A stretch of 64,000 nt of DNA, taken from Leifsonia sp. 466MF. Its GTDB lineage: Bacteria > Actinomycetota > Actinomycetes > Actinomycetales > Microbacteriaceae. Positions 43,051 to 55,400 of the stretch are shown here, in pieces; position 1 is the first letter of the stretch, and each line of letters starts with the position of its first letter. The notes under the pieces were generated by a model. That model had not been told where the DNA came from and did no database searches. It was given only the letters and a program-made list of their open reading frames with translations. The stretch covers positions 992,001 through 1,056,000 of the forward strand of contig NZ_LT629696.1 in the NCBI RefSeq assembly GCF_900100265.1, given 5' to 3'. Position numbers and translations under genes: made by a program.

Positions 43051-46000
43051 TCAGGGGCGCACGTCGGAGAGCAGCGCCAGCCCGCGCACGACGGCCTCGG
43101 CGGGCGGGACGGCCGCCACGGACGCGGCGGCGGCCTGCAGGCGCTCGCGCCCCCACGTCTCCGCGATCCGGTCCGCGAGAGCGTCCTGGTGCAGGCTCGC
43201 GACGTCCTGCCGGGCGTTCGCTCGCCCGGAGAGTGCGAACAGCGTCAGCCCCGCATCCACCCAGCCGTCGGGATACCGCTCGGCCGTTCGCGGGTCGAGC
43301 ATCCACACGGCGAATCCGGACAGACCGGACCCGGTGACCGGCCGGTCGAGCGACGGCGGGTTGAGGCGGGAGGTGACCAGGATGCGCGTGCGCAGGGCCG
43401 CGGCAACCGCATCCGTCTCCGCGGCGTCGACGACGGTCGGGTCCGCGGCGAGCACGCGCAGCCGCACGACCAGCGCCGCCGCCCCCAGCACGATCGTCCA
43501 CGGGTTCAGGATGCGCTCGCCGGTGGTGGGCGCGCCGCCGAACGCGGCGAGCGCCTCGTCGTAGAGCCGCAACGCCTCGGGCAGGTCGCCCTCCGCCACC
43601 GCGATCTCCGCCATCCCGGCGTAGCCGATCGCGTAGTAGTCGGCGTAGTCGAAGCCGGTGCGGTCGATCTCGACGGCGAGGTACCGCTCCAGCAGGGTGC
43701 GCCCGCGGGCGGTGTCGCCGTTCGCGATGGCGTTCATCGCGATCAGCCAGTCGAGCTGGCGGAGGTCGCCGTCGGCCTGCAGCTGCGACATCTGGTCGTG
43801 GGCGCGCTGTGCCCACTCCAAGGCCTCGGCGGGATGCGCGAGCTGGCTGTGGCACTGCGCGATGGCCTGGGCGGCGGACGCCAGCGACCAGGCGTCCCCG
43901 GCGGCCTGGGCGGCCTCCCACCCGCGCGTTGCGCGCTCGAGCGCCTGATCCAGCTCGCCGGAGTTCTCGTGCAGCTGTGCGAGCAGCAGGTTGCCGATGG
44001 CCGCGCGCTCGGGATCGTCCGAGTCGGCGTAGGTGCGCAGCAGATCCAGGCCGGTGTCGGCCCGGCCGGCGTGCAGGACGAGTGCGGCCATCGCATCCAG
44101 CCGGGAGTCGGCGAACGGCCGGCGGCGACGGAGCCTGCGCAGCCGAGAGATCGCCCGGGCGGAGGTTCGCAGGTCGACGAACAGGAAGGTGCCGCCCACG
44201 ATGGTGTAGGTCGCGGCGACCGCCTCCCGGAGCTCGCCCTCCGGCTCCCACCCCTGCAGCAGGTCCATGATCGCCGAGCCGAAGCCGAGCACCTCCGAGT
44301 GCGCACTGCGGAGCGACCAGTAGTAGGCGAGCGTGGCGAAGACCACCGCGGCGGTGTCGCGCCGTCCGCCGTCGATCGCGGAGCGGAGGACGGTGACGAG
44401 GTTGTCCTGCTCCGCGGTCACGCGCTGGAAGGTCGGCACCTGCTGCGGGCCGTGCATCCGCGACAGCGTCTCGCGGCAGAACGCCACGGCCCACGCGTCC
44501 ATCCCGACGAGCACGGCGTCCTCCTCGCGGGCGCCGACCAGCTCGTGGTCGCCGAACTCGCGGACGGTCTCCAGCATCCGGTAGCGGAGGAGTCCGGTGC
44601 TGCGGTCCTCGGTCACGGTCACCAGCGACTGCGCGACGAGGGCGTCGAGGTCGTCCAGCACGGTCACGGCGCCGGAGCCGGCGACGGCCTCCGCGGCCTC
44701 GGCGCTGAAGCCGTCGGGGAAGCGCGACAGCCGCCGCAGCAGCGCCTGCTCCGACGTGCTGAGGAGGTTCCAGCTCCACTCGATGACGGCGAAGAGGGTG
44801 CGGTGCCGCTGCGGGGCTGTGCGCTCGCCGCCGGTGAGCAGGGCGAAGCGATTGCCGAGACGGCGCTCGATCTCATCCACCGACAGGGATCGGGTGCGTG
44901 CGGCGGCGAGCTCGATGGCGAGCGGGAGGCCGTCGAGCCGGTCGCAGAGTCGGGCCACGACGTCGAGGGGCAGCACGGCTCCGGGTCGTGCGGCGCGGGC
45001 GCGCTCGACGAACAGGGCGACGGCCGGGCCGTAGTCGTCGGCGGCGGACGAGCCGGATGCGGGCCGGGCACCCGACGCGCGGGCCGCGTCCCCGTCGGTG
45101 CTCTTGAGCGAGTCGAGCGGGTACACGCGCTCGGCGCCGATCGCGAGCGGAGCGCGGCTGGTCGCCAGCACGCGGACGTTGGTGGTGGAGTCGAGGATGT
45201 CCTGCACGTACGCTGCCGCCGCATCCACGATGTGCTCGCAGTTGTCGACGATGAGCAGGGTCTCGCGTTCGGAGAGCAGGCCGAGGATGCGCGAGCGCAG
45301 GTCGAGCTGCGAGCCGGGGTCGGCCGCCCGCGTCGCCCGGGCCTCACGGATGCCGAGGGTCGACGCGAACGCGAGCTCCACATCCTCGCCCGACCGGACG
45401 CTCGCCAGCTCGACCACGATGACGGCGGGGGTGTGCACGGCGCGATTGCCCACCTCCTGCGCCAGACGGGTCTTGCCAAGGCCGCCGGCGCCGAGGATGG
45501 TCGTCAGCCGGGAGGTGGCGATGAGGTCTTCAACCGCTTGAAGGTCGTACTCGCGGCCGACCAGCGCGTTCGGCGCGGTGCGGAGCCCGATCCGGACGCG
45601 GCGCGGAGTGCTGGGCCGCTCGTCCTCGTCGGCGGCGAGCAGCTCGGCGTTGAGGGCGACGAGTTCGGGTCCGGGGCGGGTGCCGAGCCGGTCGAGCAGC
45701 GCCTCCTTCAGCTCGGCGAACGCCAGCAGCGCCTCGCTGCGCCGTCCGGCGTCGGCGAGCGCCCGCAGCTGCTCCAGCCGCAGGGCCTCGTCGAGCGGGC
45801 GGCTCTCGAGGAGCGGGCGGAGGTCGTCGAGGGCGGAGGTCGGATCGCCGGCCGCACGCCGGGCGCGGGCGCGCAGGAGCAGCAGCTCGTCGCGGAGGGA
45901 GGCGGCGGTGCGCTGCAGTTCGTCGGCGAGCGGCGAGCTGCCCAGCTCGGCGCCGGGTTCGCCGCGCCACAGCCGGAGCGCACGCGTCGTCTCGGCGATC

Positions 46001-46374
46001 GCGGAGGCGGTGTCGCCCGAGCGCAGGGCGACGGTGGCGCGGTCGAGGCAGTGACGGGCGAGACCGAGGTCGGTCTGCTCGGGGGCGACGGCGAGGGTGT
46101 AGCCGCTCGGCGTGGACTCCAGCAGACCGTCGGCGCTGGTCGTCCGCACGCGCGAGACGAGGGTCTGCAGGGCCGCGCGCTCCTGCCGGGGTGGGGCGTC
46201 ATCCCAGAGATCCTCGACGAGGGACGGGACCGTCGCGACGCCGCGTGCGAGCACCAGCGCCACGATCAGGCTCTTGCCGAGCACGCCGGCGGGCTCCGCC
46301 AACGCGCCGGCGCGGTCCTCCACCAGCACCGGGCCGAGCACGGCGACGCGAGGGGGCGGGGGCGCGGACTGCAC
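43051..46374 (-). CDS. AfsR/SARP-type regulator with BTAD and NB-ARC domains
   Basis: A 1107-residue regulator. The N-terminal winged helix (ALQTLVSRVRTTSADGLLES, about residues 31-100) is followed by a bacterial transcriptional activation domain of TPR-like helices (104-250). An NTPase domain follows with Walker A GAGGLGKT (295-302) and TLLIVDNCEH. A long TPR-like C-terminus ends the protein. This matches AfsR-like activators of secondary metabolism or cell-surface genes. The start is GTG 46374; TAAGAT ends exactly 6 bases upstream, so the mRNA is leaderless. It lies 43 bases downstream of the giant repeat gene on the same strand. The winged helix begins unusually close to the N-terminus. 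Confidence 0.88.
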   Translation of the reverse strand: MQSAPPPPRVAVLGPVLVEDRAGALAEPAGVLGKSLIVALVLARGVATVPSLVEDLWDDAPPRQERAALQTLVSRVRTTSADGLLESTPSGYTLAVAPEQTDLGLARHCLDRATVALRSGDTASAIAETTRALRLWRGEPGAELGSSPLADELQRTAASLRDELLLLRARARRAAGDPTSALDDLRPLLESRPLDEALRLEQLRALADAGRRSEALLAFAELKEALLDRLGTRPGPELVALNAELLAADEDERPSTPRRVRIGLRTAPNALVGREYDLQAVEDLIATSRLTTILGAGGLGKTRLAQEVGNRAVHTPAVIVVELASVRSGEDVELAFASTLGIREARATRAADPGSQLDLRSRILGLLSERETLLIVDNCEHIVDAAAAYVQDILDSTTNVRVLATSRAPLAIGAERVYPLDSLKSTDGDAARASGARPASGSSAADDYGPAVALFVERARAARPGAVLPLDVVARLCDRLDGLPLAIELAAARTRSLSVDEIERRLGNRFALLTGGERTAPQRHRTLFAVIEWSWNLLSTSEQALLRRLSRFPDGFSAEAAEAVAGSGAVTVLDDLDALVAQSLVTVTEDRSTGLLRYRMLETVREFGDHELVGAREEDAVLVGMDAWAVAFCRETLSRMHGPQQVPTFQRVTAEQDNLVTVLRSAIDGGRRDTAAVVFATLAYYWSLRSAHSEVLGFGSAIMDLLQGWEPEGELREAVAATYTIVGGTFLFVDLRTSARAISRLRRLRRRRPFADSRLDAMAALVLHAGRADTGLDLLRTYADSDDPERAAIGNLLLAQLHENSGELDQALERATRGWEAAQAAGDAWSLASAAQAIAQCHSQLAHPAEALEWAQRAHDQMSQLQADGDLRQLDWLIAMNAIANGDTARGRTLLERYLAVEIDRTGFDYADYYAIGYAGMAEIAVAEGDLPEALRLYDEALAAFGGAPTTGERILNPWTIVLGAAALVVRLRVLAADPTVVDAAETDAVAAALRTRILVTSRLNPPSLDRPVTGSGLSGFAVWMLDPRTAERYPDGWVDAGLTLFALSGRANARQDVASLHQDALADRIAETWGRERLQAAAASVAAVPPAEAVVRGLALLSDVRP

Positions 46375-46417
46375 CCGCCGATCTTAGCCAGTGCGGACGA
46401 CGCTCGGTGGGATGCGC

Positions 46418-49400
46418 TCAGCCGGTCACGATGGGGAGGTGGGCGATCGCGCGCACGGGCAGGGCCAGGGTGGACTCCGGCGAGCCGACACGGCCACCGT
46501 CCGGACCGATTCCGGTCGCGACCGCTGTGTCGCTGATCGACGTCGCGAGCATCATGTCCGCGGTGGTGACGGTGTAGGTGGCGGTGCACGTCATCCGCTC
46601 TCCCGGTGCGAGGACGGCGGCCGGACAGGAGACGGGCGAGAGGTTCGCCTGGTCGGAGGGGGCGGCGACGGTGTCGGTGACGACGATCCCGTCGAGGGTG
46701 ACGTTTCCGGTGTTCTGGACGGCGAACTGGAAGACGACCTGCTGCCCGGCCATGGTCACGGCTCCGGTCTCGGTGGTCTTGTCGACGGTCAGGCCGGGTG
46801 CCGGAGTCGCGGCCAGGGTAACGGTGGACGGCGGCGACGTGACGGGCGACGGTGTGGGGTCGGTCGGCGTGGCCGGAGGGGTCCCGGTCGCGGTGGCGCT
46901 ATCGGTGACCGAGCCGTTGTCCACGTCCGCCTGCGTGACCGTGTAGGTGGCGGTGCACGTCATCGTCTGGGCGGGCGCGAGCGTGCCCTGCGGGCAGTCG
47001 ACGGCCGACAGGCTCGCGGGATCGGAGGGCGCTGCGACCTGGTCGGCTACTGTCACGCCGGTCAGGGCGACGTTTCCGGTGTTCGTGACGAGAAATGTGT
47101 ACGCGACCTGTTGGCCGGTCCGCGTGACAGCGGCCGCGGTCGTGGACTTCTGCACGCTGAGGCCGGGCGTCTGGTCGACCGCGATCGTCACCGTCGAGTC
47201 CGGCGACGACACGGCGGGCGGGTTGGGGTCGCCCGGTGTGGCAGGCGGGGTTCCGCTCGCCGTGGCCGTGTCGGCGACCGACCCGTTGTCCACATCCGCC
47301 TGGGTGACGGTGTAGGTGGCGGTGCACGTCATGGTCTGGGCGGGGACGAGCGTGTCCTGCGGGCACTCGACGGCCGTAAGGTTGGCCGGATCGGAGGGCG
47401 CCGAGACCTGATCGACGACTGTCACGGCGGTCAGCGTGCTGGTGCCGCTGTTCGTGACCAGGAAGTCGTACGGCACCCGCTGCCCGACCTGCGTGACGGC
47501 GGTGGTGGTGGACGACTTCGTCACGGTCAGCGACGGTGTCGCCGGCGACGGGATGCTGAGGGTGCTCTCGGGCGACGCAACGCGCGGCGGCGTCGGGTCG
47601 GCGGGGGTGGCGGGCGGCCGGCCGGACGCGGTGGCGCGGTCGGTGATGCTGCCGTGGTCGACGTCCGCCTGGGTGACGGTGTACGTCGCGGTGCAGGTGA
47701 CCTGGGCGCCGGGCGCAAGCGCGCCGGGCGGGCACGTCACAGGCGAGAGGCTGCTCTGGCTGGCGGGGGCGTCTTGGATGTCGTCCACCTGGATGTCGGT
47801 GAGCGTCACGTTTCCGGTGTTGCGGACCAGGAAGTCGTACGTGATCACGGCTCCAGCGGCGGTCGGCGGGGTCGCCGACTGCGGGGACGACTTGGTGACG
47901 GTGAGCGCGGGCTGGCCGGTGACGCTGATGGTCACGGTGGAGACGGGCGAGTCGACCGGCGGAGGTGTGGGGTCGGTCGGAGTCGCGGGCGGTGTGCCGG
48001 AGGCTGTCGCGCTGTCCGCGACCGAGCCGTTGTCCACATCCGCTTGGGTCACGGTGTATGTCGCCGGCCACGTGGTGGTGGCGGCCGGCGCCAGCGTGGT
48101 GACCGGGCAGTCGATCGTGGACAGGTTCGCAGGGTCGGAAGGCGCGGTGACCTGGTCGTCGACGGTGATGCCGGTGAGGGTGACGTTGCCGGTGTTGGTG
48201 ATCAGGAATTCGTACGGCACGACCTGTCCGACCTGCGTGATCGCGGTGGTCGTGGAGCTCTTGACGACGGTGACTCCCGTCGCCTGGGTCACGGCGATCG
48301 TGAGCGTGTCGACGGGCGAGCCGACCGTCGGCGGGTTCGGGTCGGCCGGTGTCGCGGGCGGGGTGCCGGAGGCTGTCGCGCTGTCCGCGACCGAGTCGTT
48401 GTCGACATCCGCTTGGGTCACGGTGTAGGTCGCCGTACACGTGGTCGTCGCGGTCGGCGCGAGCGTGGTCACCGGGCAGTCGATCGCGGACAGGTTCGCC
48501 GGGTCGGACGGGGCAGCGACCTGGTCGTCGACCGTGATGCCGCTCAGCGTCACGTTTCCGGTGTTCGTGACGAGGAACTCGTAGGGCACGACCTCGCCGA
48601 CTTGACTGACGGTCGCCGTCGTGGACGACTTGGCGACCGTAAGCGCCGGCGCCGGTGTCACGGCGATCGTGAGCGTGTCGACGGGTGAGTCGACCGGGGG
48701 AGGCGTTGGGTCGGTCGGCGTGGCGGGCGGAGTGCCGGAGGTGGCGGCGTTGTCGGTGACGGCTCCGTTGTCGACATCCGCCTGGGTGACGGTGTACGTC
48801 CCGGTGCAGGTGGTCGTCGCGGTCGGCGCCAGCGTGGTGACCGGGCAGTCGATCGCGGACTGGTTCGCCGGGTCGGACGGGGCGGCGACCTGGTCGTCGA
48901 CGGTGATGCCGCTCAGCGTCACGTTTCCGGTGTTCGTCACGAGGAACTCGTAGGGCACGACCTGACCGGCCTGCGTCACCGCGGTCGTGGTGGACGACTT
49001 CGCCACTGTCAGCGCCGGAGCCTGCGTGACCGCGATCGTGAGCGTGTCGACGGGCGAGCCGACCGTCGGCGGGTTCGGGTCGGCCGGAGTCGCGGGAGGG
49101 GTGCCGGAGGCCGTCGCGCTATCCGAAACCGCACCGCTGTCGACATCCGCCTGCGTCACCGTGTACGTCGCGGTGCAGGTCGTCGTCGCGGTCGGCGCGA
49201 GCGTGGTCACCGGACATGAGACAGGGGAGAGGTTCGCGGGGTCGGAAGGCGCCGCGACCTGGTCGTCGACGGTGATGCCGGTGAGGGTGACGTTTCCGGT
49301 GTTGGTTACGAGGAAGGCGAACGGCACCACCTGCCCGACCTGCGTGATCGCCGGCGTGCTGGACGATTTGGCCACGGTGAGGGCGGGCTGGCCGGCCACA

Positions 49401-52400
49401 GCGAGGGTCACCGTGGAGATGGGCGAGCCGACCGGGGGAGGCGTGGGGTCGGTCGGTGTGGCCGGCGGCGTGCCAAAGGCGGTCGCGCTGTCGCTGACGG
49501 AGCCGCTGTCCACATCCGCCTGGGCCACGGTGTAGGTGGCGGTGCAGGTCATCGTCGCGGCCGGCGCCAGCGCCGTCTGCGGGCACGTGACCGCCGACAG
49601 GTTCGCTGGGTCGGAGGGCGCGGCGACCTGGTCGTCCACGACGATCCCCGACAGGGTGACCGTTCCGGTGTTCGTCACGAGGAACTCGTACGGCACCTGC
49701 TGCCCGGCCTGCGCGACCGCGGTGGTTGTCGAGGTCTTCACGACGGTGATCCCGGTGACCCGGTCCGCGTCGATGGTGACGGTGGAGACGGGCGAGACGA
49801 CGGCGGGCGGGTTCGGGTCGCTAGGGGTCGCGGGCGGCAGACCGGACGCGGTGGCGCTGTCGACGACGGATCCGTTGTCCACGTCCGCCTGCGTCACCGT
49901 GTAGGTCGCCGTGCAGATCGTCGTGGCCTGCGGTGCGAGTGTGGTCTGCGGGCAGCTGATCGCGGAGAGGTTCGCCGGAGAGGATGGGGCGGCGACCTGG
50001 TCGTCGATGGCGATCCCCGAGAGCGTGACGTTTCCGCTGTTCGTCACCAGGAACGCGTACGGCACCACCTGCCCGGGCTGCGTGACGGTCGCCGTGGGCG
50101 AAGACTTGGTCACGGTGATCGCGGGCACCGGAGCGGCGGAGACGGTGAGCGTCGCCTGCGGCGACGTGATCCGGGGCGGGTTCGGGTTCTGCGGCGTCGT
50201 CGGCGGCTGGCCGGAAGCGGTCGCCTGGTCGGTGATGGCGCCGTTGTCGACGTCCGCCTGGGTGACGGTGTACGTCGCGGTGCAGGTGATCCGGGCGCCC
50301 GGCGCGATCGGTCCGGGCGGGCAGGTCACCGGCGAGAGGTTGGCCTGGGTCGCCGGCGCCACCTGCACATCCTCGACCGTCACATCCGCCAGGGTCTCGT
50401 TGCCGGTGTTCTCGACCAGGAACTCGTACTGGATCTGCTGGCCCGCCGCCGTCGGCGGGTTCGCCGTCTGCGGCGACGACTTCACCACGGTCAACGCGGG
50501 ATCGGAGGCGACGAGCAGCGTCACCTGCGACCCGGTCGACACCACCGGCCCGGGGGTCGGGTCGCCCGGGCTCGGCGCGGGCCGGCCCGATGCGATCGCG
50601 GTGTCGTGCACCTGGCCGTTGTCCACATCCGCTTGGGTGGTGGTGTAGCTCGCCGTGCACGTCGTGGAGTCTCCCGGCGCCAGCACCGTCGCGGGACAGA
50701 CCACCGGGGTCAGGTTCGCGGGGTCCGACGGCGCGGTGACCGTGTCGGTGACCTGGATGTCGGAGATCGACAGGTTGCCGGTGTTGGTGACCAGGAACGT
50801 GTACGGGATGGTCTCGCCGGCGCGCGTCACGCCGGGTGCGGCCGAGGATTTCAGGATGGTCAGCTCGGCCTGGTAGTCCACCGGGAGGGAGACGGTCGAG
50901 GGGCCGGAGGTCGCGGGTGCCGGGTTCGGGTTTCCCGGGGTGGCCGGCTGGGTGCCGCTCGCGGTGGCGGTGTCGTTCACGGTGCCGTGGTCGATGTCCG
51001 CCTGGGTGACCGTGTACGTCGCGGTGCAGGTCACCGTCCCGGCGGGCGGAACCGTCGTCGTCGGGCAGGTCACGGCGGTCAGGCCGCCGGGGAGGGAGGG
51101 CGGCGCGACCGTGTCGGTCACGGCGACGTTCGCGAGAGTCACGTTGCCCGTGTTGGTGACCAGGAACCGGTACGGGATCTGCTGTCCGGCGCGCACCACG
51201 GCGGTCGTCGTCGACGACTTCACCAGGGTGATGGCCGGCGCGGCGACCGTGGGGATGCTCAGCGCATCCTCGCCCGAGTGGATGGGCAGCCCGGCCGGCG
51301 TCGTCCCGTGCGCGGTCGCGGAGTCGTTCACCGACCCGTTGTTGAGGTCCGCCTCGGTGGTCGTGTACGTGGCCGTACAGGTCGCCGTGGCGTTGGGTGC
51401 CAACGGAGTGGTCGGGCAGGTCACCGCGCTGAGGTTGGACTGCGCCGACGGCGAGGCGACCACATCCGTCACCGACAGCGCGGTGATGGTCTGGGTGCCG
51501 GTGTTGGTGACGACGAACTGGTACGGAACCTGCTGGCCGACCTGCGTGATCGTGGTGGTGGTGGAGCGCTTGTCGATCGTCAGGCTGTTGTCGACCGGGT
51601 CGACCAGCACCACGAACGTCGAGGGCGACGACTGCACGACCGTGCCACCCGGGTCGCGCCCGGTCGCCACGGCCGAGTCGTCGATCCGTCCGTGGTCGAA
51701 GTCGGGCTGGGTCGTCGTATAGGTGGCCGTGCACGTCATCGACGCACCGGCCGCGAGAGTCGTGGACGGACAGGTGACGGACGACAGGTTCGACTGCGAC
51801 GCAGGGGGCGCCTGCGTGTCGGTCACCCGAACCTCGGTGAGGGTGACCGCGGAGTTGTTGGTCACCTCGAAGCTGTACGGGATCTGCTCGTTCAGGGTGC
51901 TGACGCCCTGCGACGACGAGGACTTCACGATGGAGATCGCCGGCGGTGTGGAGGGCGCCGGGATGCTGAGGGCGTCGGGCGTCGACCGCACGGCGACGCC
52001 GCCCGGCGTCGTTCCGGTGGCGACGGCGAAGTCGGCGACCGAGCCGTTGGCGACGTCGGCCTGGCTCACGGTGTAGGTGGCGGTACAGGTCTGCGACTGG
52101 CCGGGTTCGAGCGACGGGTACGGGCAGGCGATCGGCGAGAGGTCGCCCTGCTGCGCGGGCGGCAGCTGCACATCTTCCACGTCGACGCCGTCGATGCGGA
52201 CGTTGCCGGTGTTTGTGATGAGGAAGCGGTAAGTGAGGGTCTGGCCGACCGCGGTGATCACAGAGGTGCTGGACGACTTCGCGACCGTCAGCTCGGGGGA
52301 CTGCTGCGCGGGGATGGCGAGCTCGGACGGCTCGGACGGCGGCAGCGGCAGGCCGTTCGAGTCGGTGCCCTCCGCCACGGCCGAGTCGTCGACCGCGCCG

Positions 52401-55400
52401 TTCGCGATGTCGGCGGCGGTCGCGGTGTAGGTGCCGTGGCAGAGCGTGGAGGCGCCGGGCGCGAGCGTGACGTCGTCGCAGACGATCGCGGACATCCCCG
52501 CCTGGCTCGACGGGAAGATCTGCGTGTCGTCCACCCGCACGTTCGAGACCGGTGTCGTGCGGATGTTCGTCACCAGGAACTCGTACGGCACCTGCTGGCC
52601 GATGGCGGTGATGAGCGTGGTGGTCGACGACTTCTCGATGGTGAGCGCCGGGTTGGCGGTGATGCGGAGCCGGGCCTCGGGCGCATCCACCGGATTCCCG
52701 GTCGGGTCCGTCGCGCGCGCGGTCGCGGTGTCGGCGACGAGGCCGTGGTCGAGGTCCGCCTGCGTGACCGTGTACGTGCCGGTGCAGTCGACGGTGTCGC
52801 CCGGTGCGAGCGCACCCGGCGGACACGTCACGGCGCTCATGTTCGCCGGGGTGGCCGGCGGCATCTGGGTGTCGGTGACGGTGACGTCGGTCACGTCCAC
52901 GTTTCCGGTGTTGCGGACGGTGAAGACGTACGGCACCTCCTGGCCGAGCGCCGTGATCCGGGTCACGGTCGACGTCTTGGTCACGGTGATGGCGGGCGAT
53001 TGGATGGCCGGGATGATCGTGCTCGACCGCGCGGTCGTGTAGGTGTTGCTGGCCACATCCACTCCGGTCGCTGTCGCGAAGTCGCTGAGCCATCCGTTCG
53101 TGATGTCGGCCGCGGTCACCGAATAGGTGGCCGAGCAGACCGCCACCTGGCTGGGCGCGAGGGTGGTGCGGTCGCAGGTGATGAGCGACAGCCGGCTCTG
53201 CGTGGCCGGGGCGACCTGGGTGTCCTGGATGGTGATGTTCCGGTACGTGGTCGACGAGTTGTTGGTGACGGTGAACGTGTACCGCACCGGCTGGCCGACG
53301 GCGTTGAACGAGTTAGTCGACGAGGCCTTGACCATGGTCAGGGCCGCGGGCGTCGCGTTGACCGATGCGGCCGACTGCGGGGAGGTGACGGTGGCCCCTG
53401 CCGGGTTACGGCCGGATGCGGTCGCGAAATCGTTCACCGACCCGTTGCCGAGGTCGGCCGCCGTCACCTGGTACGTCCCCGTGCACGACATCGACGCGCC
53501 GGGGTTGAGGGTGGTCTGCGGGCACGAGACCGCCGACATGTTCGCCTGCGAGGCGGGCGGAACCTGAGTGTCGGCGACCGCCACGTTGGTGAGCACCTGG
53601 TTTCCGGTGTTCGTGACGAGGAACGCGTACGGGACCAGCTGACCCACGGCCGACACCGAGGTCGCGGTGGTGGATTTTACGATCGTCAGTGCGGAGACGG
53701 GGGAGAACAGCTCGACGCGCGACGGCGAGGAGAGGACCGGGTTGCCGACGGGATCGGTCCCGGACGCGCGGGCGTGGTCGGCGACGACCCCGGCGTTCAC
53801 ATCGGCGGACGTGACGCGGTATGACGCCGTGCACGTGGTCGACGCACCCGGTGCCAGCGTCGTCTGCGGGCAGCTCGGGGTGGTCAGGTTGGCCGGCAAC
53901 GACGGCGCCTCGGCGGTGTCGGTGACGGCCACGTTGTTGACGACGACGGTGGAGTTGTTGGTCACCAGGAAGGTGTAGGGGATGACCTGGCCGATCGCCG
54001 TCACCGCGGCCGTCGTCGTCGCCTTCCGGATGGTCAGCGAACCGGGCAGCTGGGTCGGGATGGACAGGTCGGACGGCGCGGAGGTCACCGCGGTCCCACC
54101 CTCCGGGGTGCCGGAGGCCGTCGCCGAGTCCGCGAGCGTGCCGTTCTGCAGGTCCGCGAGGGTCGCGGTGTACGTGCCGATGCACGACTGCGACTCGCCC
54201 GGCGCGAGAGCCGGGTTCGGACAGGTGATGGCCGACAGGTTCGCGGACGACGCCGGAGGGGCGGGGGTGTCGGTCACGGAGACGCCGAACAGGGTCACGT
54301 TCCCGGTGTTCGTCACGAGGAACCGGTAGGGGATCTGCTGGCCGACCGAGCTCGCCAGCGTGGTCGTCGTCGACTTGACCACCGAGATCGCCGGGCGGGC
54401 GCTCGTGATGGTGAGGGTGGCCGGCGGCGCGGTGACGGTCGCCCCGCCCGGGTCGAGACCGCTCGCGGTCGCGGTGTCGTGCACGGAGCCGTTGTCGAGG
54501 TCCGCCTGCGTCACGGTGTAGCGCGCGGTGCAGGTGGTGGATGCCTGCGGTGCCAGAGTCTGCGTCTCGCAGAGGATCGCAGAGAGGTTCGCTTGCGAGG
54601 CGGGCGGGGTCTGCGCATCCACCACCGAGATGCCGTGCAGGGTCACCTGCGACCGGTTCGTGACCACGAACTTGTACGTCACCACCTGCCCGACCCGCGT
54701 GATCGCGGTCGTGGACGACGCCTTGGTGACGAGCAGCGAGGCGGGCGGTGTCACCGTCAGCGGGGTGTCGGCCGGCGGGTTCAGCCCGTCGAGTCCGGCC
54801 GTCCCCTCGGGGAAGTTGCCCGGACCGTTCGTGTAGGTGCCCGGCACCGTCGCGGTCACCTGCACGGTCACGGTGCAGGCGTTCTGGCCCTGGGTGAGGG
54901 TGCCGTTCGCGACGACGACCGAAGTCGATCCGGCCGCAGCCGTGACGGTGCCGCTGGAGCAGGTCGTCGCGTTCACCCCGGTGGCCGTCACGCCGGCGGG
55001 GAGGTCGTCGTGGAACGACCAGCCGTTCTTCGCCGCGAGCTCGGAGGTGTTGGTGATCGTGAAGGTCAGCGTCGAGGTCTGGCCGGAGGCGATGGTCGCC
55101 GGGCTGAACGCCTTGTCCAGCTGCGGGGTCACGTCCAGGATCTGGGGGAGGTCGAACGCGCCGTCGTTGCCGGCGACCACCGCGCTCTGGTTCTCGAGCT
55201 GCATGCCGACGGTCGGCGTCCCCGTGCTCGGCACTTTGATCGCCGCCGAGGTGAGGCCGGCGACCATGGTGGGTCCGAAGGGTCCCGAGCCGTACTGGAC
55301 GGCGCCGGGGTAGTTGCAGGGATCGAGCTGCGACGCCAGCACGTTCTTGACCCCGTTGATGAACAGCGACAGTGTCTCGGCCGGGTTCCCGGAGCTGTTC

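Noticed and set aside
46418..46436. LPxTG sortase signal in the giant protein (LPIVTG)
   Set aside because: One residue too long, at the extreme C-terminus and not followed by a hydrophobic helix or positive tail.
46391..53824. Several long plus-strand frames opposite the giant repeat gene
   Set aside because: They repeat with the same period as the DUF11-like array and encode Arg/Gly/Asp-rich strings; they arise from high GC and codon periodicity.
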